A stretch of DNA of 64,000 nucleotides from Demequina phytophila (GTDB lineage: Bacteria > Actinomycetota > Actinomycetes > Actinomycetales > Demequinaceae): NCBI RefSeq assembly GCF_000971135.1, contig NZ_BBLW01000005.1, positions 1-64,000 of the forward strand, in the 5' to 3' direction. Positions 22,857 to 31,268 of this stretch are shown here, piece by piece. Numbering within the stretch: the first letter of the stretch is position 1; each line of letters starts with the position of its first letter. The translations under genes and the position numbers were made by a program. The notes beneath the pieces were generated by a model. It saw only the letters and a list, made by a program, of their open reading frames with translations. It ran no database searches and had not been told where the DNA came from.

Positions 22857-23323
22857 GCCTTGAGGCCATGTACCAGCAGGTCATCATGGACCACGCCCGT
22901 GAGGGACACGGGCGCGGCCTGATCGACCTCACCGCCGCCGGCCGCGGCGAGTCGCACCAGGTCAACCCGACCTGCGGCGACGAGGTCACCATGCGCGTGG
23001 GCGTCGACGGGGACACTGTCGCCGCGATCGCGTGGGAGGGCCACGGCTGCTCGATCTCGCAGGCCTCGATCTCGGTGCTCACCGAGCTGATCGAGGGGGA
23101 GTCGCTCGACACCGCCGACGCGACCGTGGAGGCGTTCCGCGCCCTCATGCAGTCCAAGGGCGAGCACCTCGACGAGGAGCGCGAGGATCTCCTCGGCGAC
23201 GCGACCGCCTTTGTCGGGGTCGGCAAGTATCCTGCACGAATCAAGTGCGCGCTCCTGGGCTGGATGGCCTTCAGGGACGCGCTGATCCAGGCGCGCGGAA
23301 GCGCGGAAGGAGCAACGGCATGA
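22853..23323 (+). CDS. sufU: SufU, zinc-dependent sulfurtransferase
   Basis: A 156-residue IscU-like protein. C41 in NPTCGDEV with D43, C66 in GHGCSIS and C132 in RIKCALLGW form the zinc/persulfide site, and an insertion (about 85-120) distinguishes SufU from IscU. In Gram-positive bacteria SufU accepts sulfur from SufS and passes it to SufB. The ATG overlaps the sufS stop, and the end overlaps sufT by 4 nt. Confidence 0.95.
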   Translation: MSLEAMYQQVIMDHAREGHGRGLIDLTAAGRGESHQVNPTCGDEVTMRVGVDGDTVAAIAWEGHGCSISQASISVLTELIEGESLDTADATVEAFRALMQSKGEHLDEEREDLLGDATAFVGVGKYPARIKCALLGWMAFRDALIQARGSAEGATA

Positions 23324-23649
23324 CCGAGGACACCAAGGCCCCGGCCAACGCGGCTGACGTCGAGGAGGCGCTCCGCGACGTCATCGACCCCGAGCTCGGC
23401 ATCAACGTCGTCGACCTCGGCCTCGTCTACGGGGTGATGCTCGACGAGAACCGCCACGCGGTGATCGACATGACGCTCACCTCGGCGGCGTGCCCGCTGA
23501 CGGACGTCATCGAGGACCAGGCGGGCCAGGCCCTCGACGGCCTGGTCGATGGCTTCCGCATCAACTGGGTGTGGATGCCGCCGTGGGGCCCGGACAAGAT
23601 CACCGACGACGGTCGCGAGCAGCTGCGCGCGCTCGGCTTCAACGTCTGA
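23320..23649 (+). CDS. sufT: SufT / MIP18-type (DUF59) Fe-S maturation factor
   Basis: A 109-residue DUF59 protein with DPELGINVVDLGLVY, the TSAACPLTDVIEDQ segment containing the conserved Cys, and WMPPWGPDKIT. Such proteins help deliver Fe-S clusters to targets under high demand. It is the last gene of the suf operon: AAGGAG upstream, ATGA overlap with sufU, and a perfect 38-bp palindrome 11 nt after its stop. Confidence 0.93.
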   Translation: MTEDTKAPANAADVEEALRDVIDPELGINVVDLGLVYGVMLDENRHAVIDMTLTSAACPLTDVIEDQAGQALDGLVDGFRINWVWMPPWGPDKITDDGREQLRALGFNV

Positions 23650-23651
23650 GA

Positions 23652-23717
23652 CGCATCGTCACCGGAGCCCCCTTCCCGTACGGGAAGGGGGCTCCGGTCG
23701 TTCCGGGGGACGATGCG
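23652..23717. terminator. 38-bp perfect palindrome, bidirectional terminator, flanked by inverted GACGATGC copies
   Basis: Bases 23661-23698 are perfectly self-complementary (left arm begins ACCGGAGCCCCCTTCCCG). They lie between the convergent ends of sufT and the hydrolase gene, so they can end transcription from both sides. There is no T-run. CGCATCGTC (23652-23660) and GACGATGCG (23709-23717) flank it as a further inverted pair. Confidence 0.8.
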
Positions 23718-23725
23718 GGCTCGGG

Positions 23726-24562
23726 TCAGAGCGTCGCGTCGACCTCGGTCGTGGTCGCGCTCGGCGTGAGGCCCTGCTCGAGCAGCCACGCGAGCACGTC
23801 CTCCGCGACGTCCTTCCACCCGTTGTCGAGCGTGAGCGAGTGGCCGCGACCCTCGTACTCGTGAAGGTCGGTGATCGACGTGGTGTGGTCCGCGTACATC
23901 TTCGCCACCTGACGCGTCACCACGCTCGGCACCACGTGGTCCTCGCCGCCCGAGGTCAGCAGCAGCGGCCCGCGGGTCGCGAGATGCGTGTCGACGGCCG
24001 CAGGGGAGCGCGTGACGAAGGCGGCCGTCGCGTCCTCGAACAGCGGGCGGCCGGGGCCGGGGATGACGAAGGTGTCGAAGATCGCGTTGCACTCCTCCTC
24101 GGAGATCGCGTTGCCGAAGCTGTAGTGGAACTCCTTCGCGGTGAGCGCGACGGTGCGGTTCTTGTTGGCGGGGTTCTTGAGCACGGGGAACCCGGACTTG
24201 AGCTGGGAGAACGGGAGGGCCGTGACGCCCTTGATGGGCGCCGGATCGATCGCGACCGCGCCGCGGACCACGCCTCGCGCCAGCAGCTCCTGGGCGACCA
24301 GGCCGCCGAACGAATGCCCGACCGCGATCGGCGTGCCGCCGAGGCCGCCGATCACGCCGGCGTAGTGGTCGACGATCTGCGCGATCCCCACCCGGTCGAG
24401 CCCGCTGGGATCCTCGCGGGTCTCGGCGACGGTGTCCTTGTCACCGGGCCAGCCCGGAGCGGTCGAGGTGTAGCCGTGCTCTGCGAACAGCTCCTGCCAC
24501 GGTTGCCATGCCGTGGCGTGGATCCAGAGGCCGTGGACGAAGACGACGTCGGTGGGGGACAT
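23726..24562 (-). CDS. Alpha/beta-fold hydrolase
   Basis: A 278-residue alpha/beta hydrolase. The oxyanion HGLW is at 10-13, the nucleophile elbow VGHSFGG has Ser84, an acid candidate lies in GGEDHVVP and the catalytic His in GRGHSL. No signal peptide, so cytosolic. The start at 24562 has AAGGAGC 7 nt upstream; the frame continues upstream only as a shadow of the SDR gene. It lies 38 nt after the SDR gene on the same strand, so the two probably share a transcript and perhaps a small-molecule pathway. The substrate is unknown. Confidence 0.88.
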   Translation of the reverse strand: MSPTDVVFVHGLWIHATAWQPWQELFAEHGYTSTAPGWPGDKDTVAETREDPSGLDRVGIAQIVDHYAGVIGGLGGTPIAVGHSFGGLVAQELLARGVVRGAVAIDPAPIKGVTALPFSQLKSGFPVLKNPANKNRTVALTAKEFHYSFGNAISEEECNAIFDTFVIPGPGRPLFEDATAAFVTRSPAAVDTHLATRGPLLLTSGGEDHVVPSVVTRQVAKMYADHTTSITDLHEYEGRGHSLTLDNGWKDVAEDVLAWLLEQGLTPSATTTEVDATL

Positions 24563-24600
24563 GAGCGGTGCTCCTTCGGGGTGTGGGTGTCGCAGGGGGA

Positions 24601-25389
<789 letters not shown>

Positions 25390-25396
25390 GCCGCCG

Positions 25397-25402
25397 ATGC
25401 TA
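25397..25402 (-). promoter_or_regulatory. Leaderless-type -10 for the SDR gene
   Basis: TAGCAT on the minus strand ends 7 nt before the ATG at 25389. Confidence 0.5.
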
Positions 25403-25411
25403 GGAAGCACC

Positions 25412-26281
25412 TCACGCCGCCGTCGTGCCCCCGGCCTTCCTAGGTGCGCCACGGTCACCCTCGCGCGACGGCGCATGGGTCAGCTGCGACAGGAGCTGGA
25501 GCCGCTCGGAGGACGGGCTGCCGGGGGCGGGCACGTACATGCCGAGCGACTGCCCGTCCGTGGCCGGCAGGTCGAACACCTGGTAGCGGAGCTCCATGGT
25601 GCCCACCTCGGGGTGGTGGAAGAACGTCGGCGCTCCGGCGGGGACGGCGGACTCGTGGCGTTCCCAGATCCCGTCGAACTCCGGTTCGAGCGCCCGGAGG
25701 TCCGCGAGGAGGCGGGTGATCTCGGGCCCGTCGTCGTACGGGTCGACTGACGCGCGCAGGTAGGCGGCCGCGCGGCGCGCATCGACGTGCCAGCCGGCAT
25801 CCCGCGGCGCCTCCGGACGGTAGACCAGCCTCACCAGATTGCCGCCGGCGCGGAAGGCGGGGCTGAGCCGCTCGGCGAGCGGATTGACGAACAGGATGTC
25901 GAGGTACCGGTTGAGCACCTGGGCGGGGATCGAGGGCATCGAGTCAAGGAGGCCGAGGAGCGTGGGGCTCACCGTGCCGTCGGGCGGCGCCGCGGGCGCG
26001 TGCGGGGGTCGCGCGAGGCGATGCAGGTGGAGCATCAGAGGCGCGTCGAGCGCCAGTGCGCTGCCGATGCCGTCGACGACGGTCGACGAGGGGTGGAGCT
26101 CGCGGCCCTGCTCGAGCTTGAGGTAGTAGTCGGTGCTGATCCCCGCGAGCAGGGCCACCTCCTCGCGACGCAGGCCGTCGACGCGGCGCGCCGAGGCGCC
26201 GCGCGCGAGCGCGACCGCCTCCGGCTGCACCATCGCCCGCCGTGCGCGCAGGAACTGCGCGAGCGGGCCTGCCTTCTCCAT
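25412..26281 (-). CDS. XRE/MmyB-family transcriptional regulator (copy 1)
   Basis: A 289-residue regulator with an N-terminal XRE-type HTH (residues 8-65, RRVDGLRREEVALLAGIS, YYLKLEQGR) and a PAS-like MmyB ligand-binding domain (about 100-270). Actinobacteria carry many of these; in Streptomyces some bind fatty acids and control neighbouring oxidoreductases. The start is ATG 26281, with TACCCT 6 nt upstream; an in-frame ATG at 26302 overlaps that hexamer. First of three related regulators in a row on this strand, immediately upstream of the SDR-hydrolase pair. Confidence 0.9.
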   Translation of the reverse strand: MEKAGPLAQFLRARRAMVQPEAVALARGASARRVDGLRREEVALLAGISTDYYLKLEQGRELHPSSTVVDGIGSALALDAPLMLHLHRLARPPHAPAAPPDGTVSPTLLGLLDSMPSIPAQVLNRYLDILFVNPLAERLSPAFRAGGNLVRLVYRPEAPRDAGWHVDARRAAAYLRASVDPYDDGPEITRLLADLRALEPEFDGIWERHESAVPAGAPTFFHHPEVGTMELRYQVFDLPATDGQSLGMYVPAPGSPSSERLQLLSQLTHAPSREGDRGAPRKAGGTTAA

Positions 26282-26287
26282 GCGGTC

Positions 26288-26293
26288 AGGGTA
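26288..26293 (-). promoter_or_regulatory. Leaderless-type -10 for MmyB-type regulator 1
   Basis: TACCCT on the minus strand ends 6 nt before the ATG at 26281. Confidence 0.5.
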
Positions 26294-26347
26294 TGAGCAC
26301 ATCGCTCACATGCACATGGCCGTGGCGCACCCACGTTGGCCGGCGGG

Positions 26348-26872
26348 TCAGCGCTCCAGTGGATCGTCCTGCCGCGCGAGCCGCAGCAGCCGTTCCTCCG
26401 ACGCCGTCCCGCGTTCCGCATGCGCGAGGATCACCGTCTGGTCGGCGCCGGTGACACGCAGCAGCTCGTAGGTGAGCACCATGCGGCCGACCACGGGATG
26501 CTCCATCGTGACGGTGAGCGCGTGTCCCGTCGCCGGGAGCTCCGGTGGCGCCGCGGCGAGCTCGACGCCGCGGCGTGCGAGCTCCTCGCGCAGCCTTCCG
26601 GCGTCCGACACCGCGGCCTCGGACAGAGCGAGGGGCTGCGCGAGCAACCCAGCCATGCGGTCGGCGACCTGACCCCACTCCGGCAGGGTCCGGCGGGCGC
26701 TCTCCGCGAGGAACGTCGCCGCGGCGAGGTTCCGTCCCACCGTGAAGTGGGGCGAGACCGCCCGCGCGACCGCGTTGGAGGCGACCACGTCCCAACGGTG
26801 GTCCACCACGGCTGCAGGGGTGGCGGGAAGCGACTCGACGAACTCGGCGAGCAGCGCATCGATGGGCACCAT
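26348..26872 (-). CDS. Stand-alone MmyB-type ligand-binding domain without HTH (copy 2)
   Basis: A 174-residue protein that aligns with the C-terminal ligand-binding half of its neighbours (VVDHRWDVVASNAVARAV, FTVGRNLAAATFLAESARR, PVVGRMVLTYELLRVTGADQ) but starts directly at that domain. Only 73 bp separate its start from the stop of regulator 3, so there is no room for a lost HTH in any frame. TACGCT 6 nt upstream of the ATG at 26872 gives it its own leaderless promoter. It could be a co-sensor, a dominant partner of the full-length copies, or a decaying duplicate. Confidence 0.8.
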   Translation of the reverse strand: MVPIDALLAEFVESLPATPAAVVDHRWDVVASNAVARAVSPHFTVGRNLAAATFLAESARRTLPEWGQVADRMAGLLAQPLALSEAAVSDAGRLREELARRGVELAAAPPELPATGHALTVTMEHPVVGRMVLTYELLRVTGADQTVILAHAERGTASEERLLRLARQDDPLER

Positions 26873-26878
26873 GCGCCG

Positions 26879-26884
26879 AGCGTA
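26879..26884 (-). promoter_or_regulatory. Leaderless-type -10 for the HTH-less regulator
   Basis: TACGCT on the minus strand ends 6 nt before the ATG at 26872. Confidence 0.5.
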
Positions 26885-26945
26885 GAGCGAGCGGCCGCGC
26901 GTCGGGAGGACCCTTCCGCACCCACCCACGCTCACCCAAGCACGC

Positions 26946-27743
26946 TCACTCCCCGAGCGACCGCAGCGCCTCCGCCTCGGGTGTGCCGGGGTCGGCATAG
27001 TGCGCGACCAGCGTGAGACCGCCGTCGCCCGGCACCGACATGCTCTGCCAGCGCAACGTCAGCAGCATGCCGAGCGCGGCGACCCACGTCGTGCCCACGC
27101 CGCTCGACTGCACGGTGACGTCGTGCCGGGCCCAGAGCCGTGCGAACTCCGGCTCCGTCACGAGAAGCCGCCCGACCAGCTCGTGCAGCCGTGGGTCGTC
27201 AGGGTCGCTGCGCTCGCGGAGGGCCGAGATCCCGAGCGCGACGTGGTCGTCCCAGTTCGGCAGGTTCGCGCGCGCGGCGTCGGAGAAGAGCGTGTCGAAC
27301 ATGTTGGAGCCGACCGTCCCGAACGTGAACACGCGGCTGGCGCGCTCGTTGACGGCGAGGACGTCCTGGCAGGCGTTGATGACGTAGGCGGCGGTGTCCT
27401 CGAAACCGTCGAGGAACTCGAAGACGGAGTCGTCGAGCGATCCGGGGAGCGGGGCGAAGGAGCGCAGCGGCGGCGGATCGGCGATGCGCTTCATGTACGC
27501 TGCGGCGGCGTCGTCGAGTCCCAGCGCCGAGGCGAGACCCCGCAGCACCTGGTCCGACGGATGAGTGTCGCGGCCCTGCTCGAGGCGCAGGTAGTACTCG
27601 GGGCTGATCATCGCGAGCTGCGCGACCTCCTCGCGGCGCAGACCGTCGACGCGGCGCCCGGTGTCGGTGGGGAGGCCGACGTCCTCCGGGCGCACGGCGT
27701 GCCGGCGTGCGCGCAGGTAGTTGCCCAGCTCGTTGATCGCCAC
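26946..27743 (-). CDS. XRE/MmyB-family transcriptional regulator (copy 3)
   Basis: A 265-residue full-length MmyB-type regulator with HTH residues 5-65 (RRVDGLRREEVAQLAMIS, YYLRLEQGRD) and a ligand-binding domain (about 105-260, containing LAVNERASRVF and WARHDV). The start is GTG 27743, with TAGCCT 7 nt upstream. It is divergent from the FMN reductase gene, with 129 bp between them, the arrangement expected if it controls that gene. Related to regulator 1 but clearly diverged, so not a recent duplication. Confidence 0.9.
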   Translation of the reverse strand: MAINELGNYLRARRHAVRPEDVGLPTDTGRRVDGLRREEVAQLAMISPEYYLRLEQGRDTHPSDQVLRGLASALGLDDAAAAYMKRIADPPPLRSFAPLPGSLDDSVFEFLDGFEDTAAYVINACQDVLAVNERASRVFTFGTVGSNMFDTLFSDAARANLPNWDDHVALGISALRERSDPDDPRLHELVGRLLVTEPEFARLWARHDVTVQSSGVGTTWVAALGMLLTLRWQSMSVPGDGGLTLVAHYADPGTPEAEALRSLGE

Positions 27744-27750
27744 AGCGGTC

Positions 27751-27756
27751 AGGCTA
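27751..27756 (-). promoter_or_regulatory. Leaderless-type -10 for MmyB-type regulator 3
   Basis: TAGCCT on the minus strand ends 7 nt before the GTG at 27743. Confidence 0.5.
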
Positions 27757-27872
27757 GATCGGGTTCGAGGTCTTGGCTACGGTCGAGACCCAGGCGGCAC
27801 CGCCGTTGCGGGTCGCGCGCGCAGGTGTGACGATGAACGAGGCCCGTCACCTGCGATCCCAGGAGCGTCACC

Positions 27873-28439
27873 ATGGTCTACAAGGTCGGATACTTCATCG
27901 GCAGCCTGTCCTCGACCTCGATCAACCGGCTCCTGTCACGGGCGCTCATCAAGCTCGCGCCCGACGACATGGAGTTCGCGGAGATCCCCATCCGGGACCT
28001 GCCGCTCTACAGCCCGGACTTCGACGCCGACTATCCGGCGTCGGCCCTGGCGCTCAAGGACACCATCGCGGCTTCGGACGCGGTGCTGTTCGTGACACCC
28101 GAGTACAACCGCTCGATCCCCGGAGCGCTCAAGAACGCGCTCGACTGGGCGTCCCGACCGTGGGGTCAGAACTCGCTCGACCATGTCCCGGCGGCCGTGA
28201 TCGGCGCCTCGCCCGGCAACATCGGCACCGCCGTCGGCCAGCAGAGCCTCCGGGCCGTCCTGAGCTTCTGCAACGCCCGTCAGATGACCGCGCCCGAGGC
28301 GTACGTGAAGTTCACCCCCGGTCTCATCTCCGAGTCCGGCGAGGTGCCCGACGCCGCGACCGCGACCTTCCTCGCGTCGTTCATGCAGGAGTTCCACGAC
28401 CACACCGAGCGCGTGCTGACGGTCCTGCCGCGTGGCTAG
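27873..28439 (+). CDS. NAD(P)H-dependent FMN reductase (flavodoxin-like)
   Basis: A 188-residue flavodoxin-fold oxidoreductase. GSLSSTSIN (10-18) is the FMN phosphate loop and PEYNRSIPGALKNALDW (76-92) is the family signature; a GNIGTAVGQQSLR segment follows near 117. Such enzymes reduce FMN, quinones or azo/chromate compounds with NAD(P)H. AGGAG lies 8 nt before the ATG. It is divergent from regulator 3, its probable regulator, and overlaps the DUF1697 gene by 8 nt. Confidence 0.9.
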   Translation: MVYKVGYFIGSLSSTSINRLLSRALIKLAPDDMEFAEIPIRDLPLYSPDFDADYPASALALKDTIAASDAVLFVTPEYNRSIPGALKNALDWASRPWGQNSLDHVPAAVIGASPGNIGTAVGQQSLRAVLSFCNARQMTAPEAYVKFTPGLISESGEVPDAATATFLASFMQEFHDHTERVLTVLPRG

Positions 28440-28974
28440 CCACGTCGCGCTGATCCGCGGCATCAACGTCGGCGGCAAGAACCCGGTGTCGATGGCGCGA
28501 CTCCGCGAGGCGCTTGCCGCACAGGGAGCCCCGTCCCGCACGTACATCGCCTCGGGCAACGTGCTGCTCGACAGTCCCGACCTCGACGAGGCGGGCGTCG
28601 AGTCGCTCCTCGAGGACGTCCTCCGCGAGGAGTTCGGCGTCGACACGGTGGTGGTGGGGGTCGCGGAGGCGCGCATGCGCGCCGCGGTGGACGATGCCCC
28701 GGCCGGGTTCGGCGCCGAGCCGCACCTCTACCACTCGGACGTCGCGTTCCTGCGGGCGGGCGTCGACGCGGAGGAGGCCTTCGCGGCCTTCGGGCTCCGC
28801 GAGGGGGTGGACGCGGGTTGGCCAGGCAAGGGGATGGTCTACTTCCGCCGGCTCAGCGCGCAGCGCACCAAGAGCCGCATGAACAAGGTGATGTCCACGC
28901 CGTTCTACGCGGACATGACCATCCGCAGCTGGACCACCACCGCGAAGCTGGTGGAGCTCCTCGACGCGGACTAG
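28432..28974 (+). CDS. DUF1697 family protein
   Basis: A 180-residue protein with the DUF1697 signature: an N-terminal ALIRGINVGGKNPVSMARLR, then TYIASGNVLLDS, and a C-terminal KSRMNKVMSTPFYADMTIRS. The family is widespread in actinobacteria with no known activity. The GTG at 28432 overlaps the end of the FMN reductase gene by 8 nt, so the two are co-translated. The end overlaps the convergent ecfT gene by 4 nt. Confidence 0.9.
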   Translation: MASHVALIRGINVGGKNPVSMARLREALAAQGAPSRTYIASGNVLLDSPDLDEAGVESLLEDVLREEFGVDTVVVGVAEARMRAAVDDAPAGFGAEPHLYHSDVAFLRAGVDAEEAFAAFGLREGVDAGWPGKGMVYFRRLSAQRTKSRMNKVMSTPFYADMTIRSWTTTAKLVELLDAD

Positions 28975-29735
28975 CGGCGCGACCGCCGCGACCTGCGCGG
29001 AGACGATGCGAGGGACGCATCGGTGTCGCCCTCGTCGTGGTGCGCCTCGCGCAGCGGAGGCTCGGCGAGGACCCGGCCCGCCGCATCGTCCCGCGGCGCC
29101 GCCGACGAGGTGGCCTCGCGCGCGGAACGCCCGTGCTCCGCGATGCCGCGCGCGTGCAGCGCCTGCCCCAGGTCCAGCGCGAAGCCCACGGTGCGGGACG
29201 CGGTGGGGATGAGGATCGCCCGCGGATCGCGGTCGAGCCCGCGCGCGCGGGCGGCGACGCGCGACTCGGTGAGGATCTGCGCGGCCTCGGGGATCGCGCG
29301 CAACGTGAGCGACACCATCACGCCGATGGTCTCGGGCGGCAGCAGCCAGCGCAACGGCCGGGCCAGCGCGGTGACGAAGTCGAGCATCGCGCCCATCGAG
29401 GTCGAGCTCGACACGGCCAGCGCGAGCGCCGCGATCGCGATGATGTCGCCCGCGAGGTCGAGCGCACGCACCCAGTCGCCGCGCCACAGCTGGAACAGCG
29501 TGGTGAGGATCGCGATCACGACGATCGCGCCCATGCCCTTGAGCGTCGCCTTGAGCGGCGGCAGCGTCGACGCGAGCAGCAGCAGGCACGCGGCCGTGAT
29601 GCCGATGCTGGTGACCGGGTCCGACACGACCACGCACGTGATCGACATGCCCACCAGCAGCAGCATCTTGAACCACACCGGCGCCCGGTGCAGCGGGGTG
29701 CGCCGCGGCCGGTAGATGCCGAGGAGCGAGATCAC
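28971..29735 (-). CDS. bioN: ECF transporter transmembrane component (EcfT/BioN)
   Basis: A 254-residue membrane protein with about five helices and the two EcfT coupling motifs, AARARGL and ALHARGI, that contact the ATPases. Together with the adjacent ATPase and BioY it forms a biotin importer. The start is GTG 29735, overlapping the ATPase stop (GTGA). The last 50 residues are a charged, non-conserved tail that carries two GACGATGC motif copies and a hairpin, so the tail looks like recruited non-coding sequence. Confidence 0.9.
   Translation of the reverse strand: MISLLGIYRPRRTPLHRAPVWFKMLLLVGMSITCVVVSDPVTSIGITAACLLLLASTLPPLKATLKGMGAIVVIAILTTLFQLWRGDWVRALDLAGDIIAIAALALAVSSSTSMGAMLDFVTALARPLRWLLPPETIGVMVSLTLRAIPEAAQILTESRVAARARGLDRDPRAILIPTASRTVGFALDLGQALHARGIAEHGRSAREATSSAAPRDDAAGRVLAEPPLREAHHDEGDTDASLASSPRRSRRSRR
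29004..29022. repeat. GACGATGC-associated hairpin in the ecfT tail
   Basis: CGATGCG and CGCATCG form a 7-bp stem with a 5-nt loop, starting inside the motif copy at 29002-29009. It lies about 33 nt before the ecfT stop. A second copy, GCATCGTC, is at 29083-29090. Confidence 0.7.
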
Positions 29736-30439
29736 GCCGTCGCGCCCTGCGAGGCTCGGCCGAACATGAGGTCGCGGTAGATCCCGACGGCCTCCTTGGG
29801 GTCGCCGTCGAAGACCACGCGGCCCAGGTCCACCACAAGCGTGCGCTCGGCACGCGCGGCGGAGTCGAGGTCGTGGGTGACCTCGATCACCTGGAGCGGC
29901 AGCGAGCGCAGCAGCGCGCCCACGTGCGCGCGCCAGCGCAGGTCGAGGAGGGTGGTGGGCTCGTCGGCGACCACGATCGACGGGGTGCACGCCAGCACAC
30001 CCGCCAGTGCGAGGAGCTGGCGCTGCCCGCCGGACAGCGCGTTGACGGACACGTCCGCCTTGGCCGCGAGCCCGATCTCACGTAGCGCGGACATCGCGGC
30101 CTCGTCGCGCTCGGCGCGGTTCTTGATGAGGCGGCGCAGCGACAGCGCGACGTCCTCGATCGCGGTCGGCATGATGAGCTGCGCGGACGCGTCGGTGAAC
30201 AGGTAGCCCACCTTGCGCCGCACCTGCGCGCCGTGGCGCTGCGTGTCGAGGCCGTCGACCTCCACCGATCCGGTGACCGGCAGCACGAGCCCGTTGATGA
30301 GGCGCGCGAGGGTGGACTTGCCGGAGCCGTTGGCGCCGATAATGCTGATGCGGTCCTCGGTGAGCGTGAGGGTGGTTGGCTCGAGGATGGGGACCCCGGA
30401 ATCGGGCGCGACGACGGCCGCTTCCTTGAACTCGATCAT
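29732..30439 (-). CDS. bioM: ECF transporter ATP-binding protein (BioM)
   Basis: A 235-residue ABC ATPase with Walker A GANGSGKST (about 35-43), signature LSGGQRQLLALAG, Walker B IVVADEPT and H-loop THDLDS. It energises biotin uptake with EcfT and BioY. The ATG at 30439 has TAGCCT 7 nt upstream, overlapping the bioY stop region, so bioMN may also be transcribed apart from bioY. Only one ATPase is encoded here, as in BioMNY systems. Confidence 0.92.
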   Translation of the reverse strand: MIEFKEAAVVAPDSGVPILEPTTLTLTEDRISIIGANGSGKSTLARLINGLVLPVTGSVEVDGLDTQRHGAQVRRKVGYLFTDASAQLIMPTAIEDVALSLRRLIKNRAERDEAAMSALREIGLAAKADVSVNALSGGQRQLLALAGVLACTPSIVVADEPTTLLDLRWRAHVGALLRSLPLQVIEVTHDLDSAARAERTLVVDLGRVVFDGDPKEAVGIYRDLMFGRASQGATA

Positions 30440-30446
30440 GCGGACA

Positions 30447-30452
30447 AGGCTA
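30447..30452 (-). promoter_or_regulatory. Leaderless-type -10 for bioM
   Basis: TAGCCT on the minus strand ends 7 nt before the ATG at 30439 and contains the bioY stop codon (TAG). Confidence 0.45.
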
Positions 30453-31136
30453 CGCGGTGGTGCGGGCGCCCTCGTCCGTCTCGTCGGTGACGGGGGACGA
30501 TGCGGCGGTCACCGCGCGCGCCGAGCCCAACAGCCCCGGGTAGGCGCGGTGGATGGCGGCGGCGACGATGCCGGCGACGACCACCTTGAGGATGTCGCCG
30601 GGCAGGAAGGGGAGCACCCCGATGGTGAGGCCGGACACGCAGTCCGCATCCGTGATCGAGGTGCAGCCGGCCGGCAGGATCGGCACTCCGAGGCGCCAGG
30701 ACAGCCACGGCACGCCCACCGCGTACACGAGGGGGATGGAGACCAGGCCGACGCCGATGAGCGAGACGGCCGCGACGCCGCGCCGCGCGAGCACCCCGCG
30801 CCGGGCGAGCATCTGCGCGAGCGCGCCGATCACGGTCGCGGCCAGGATGAAGCCGATGAGGTAGCCGCCCGTGGGGCCGGTGAGGACCGCGAGGCCCACC
30901 GCGCCGTTCGCGTAGACGGGCACCACGAGCCCGAGCAGCACGTAGAGCGTGACCGCGGCGAGCGCGCGCCACGCGCCGAGCACCAGGCCGGCGAGGACGA
31001 TCGCGAACGTCTGCAGCGTGATCGGCACGCCTCCGACGAGCGTCACCTCGGGCACGAGCGTGGATGCGGCGATGAGGCCGGCGAAGACGGCGACGAGCGC
31101 GATGGACTGGCCGGTGAGGCCGCGGTGCTGAGCCAT
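30450..31136 (-). CDS. bioY: Biotin ECF transporter substrate-binding subunit BioY
   Basis: A 228-residue six-helix membrane protein with the BioY signatures GGVPITLQTFAIVLAG, LTGPTGGYLIGF and PFLPGDILKVVVAG. It binds biotin and is energised by BioM/BioN downstream. The ATG at 31136 has an AGGGGG ribosome site 7 nt upstream; on the same strand CATTAT about 20 nt upstream is a possible -10. A pair of Cys (GCTS, DADC) lies in one loop. The C-terminal 20 residues contain a GACGATGC motif copy (30496-30503). Confidence 0.93.
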   Translation of the reverse strand: MAQHRGLTGQSIALVAVFAGLIAASTLVPEVTLVGGVPITLQTFAIVLAGLVLGAWRALAAVTLYVLLGLVVPVYANGAVGLAVLTGPTGGYLIGFILAATVIGALAQMLARRGVLARRGVAAVSLIGVGLVSIPLVYAVGVPWLSWRLGVPILPAGCTSITDADCVSGLTIGVLPFLPGDILKVVVAGIVAAAIHRAYPGLLGSARAVTAASSPVTDETDEGARTTA

Positions 31137-31268
31137 GGGAACCCCCTGGGATAATGGACGCCGGTCACCCTATCCACGCCCGAGGTCCCCCGGGCGGGGT
31201 TCCGGCTCGGGTGCAGAAACGTTGTGGGGACACCACAAGAACCGCCGCGGCGGAAGCAGGGAGAACGT

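Noticed and set aside
26348-26945. The HTH-less MmyB-type gene as a frameshifted full-length gene.
   Set aside because: Only 73 bp lie upstream before the next gene's stop, too short for the missing domain in any frame.
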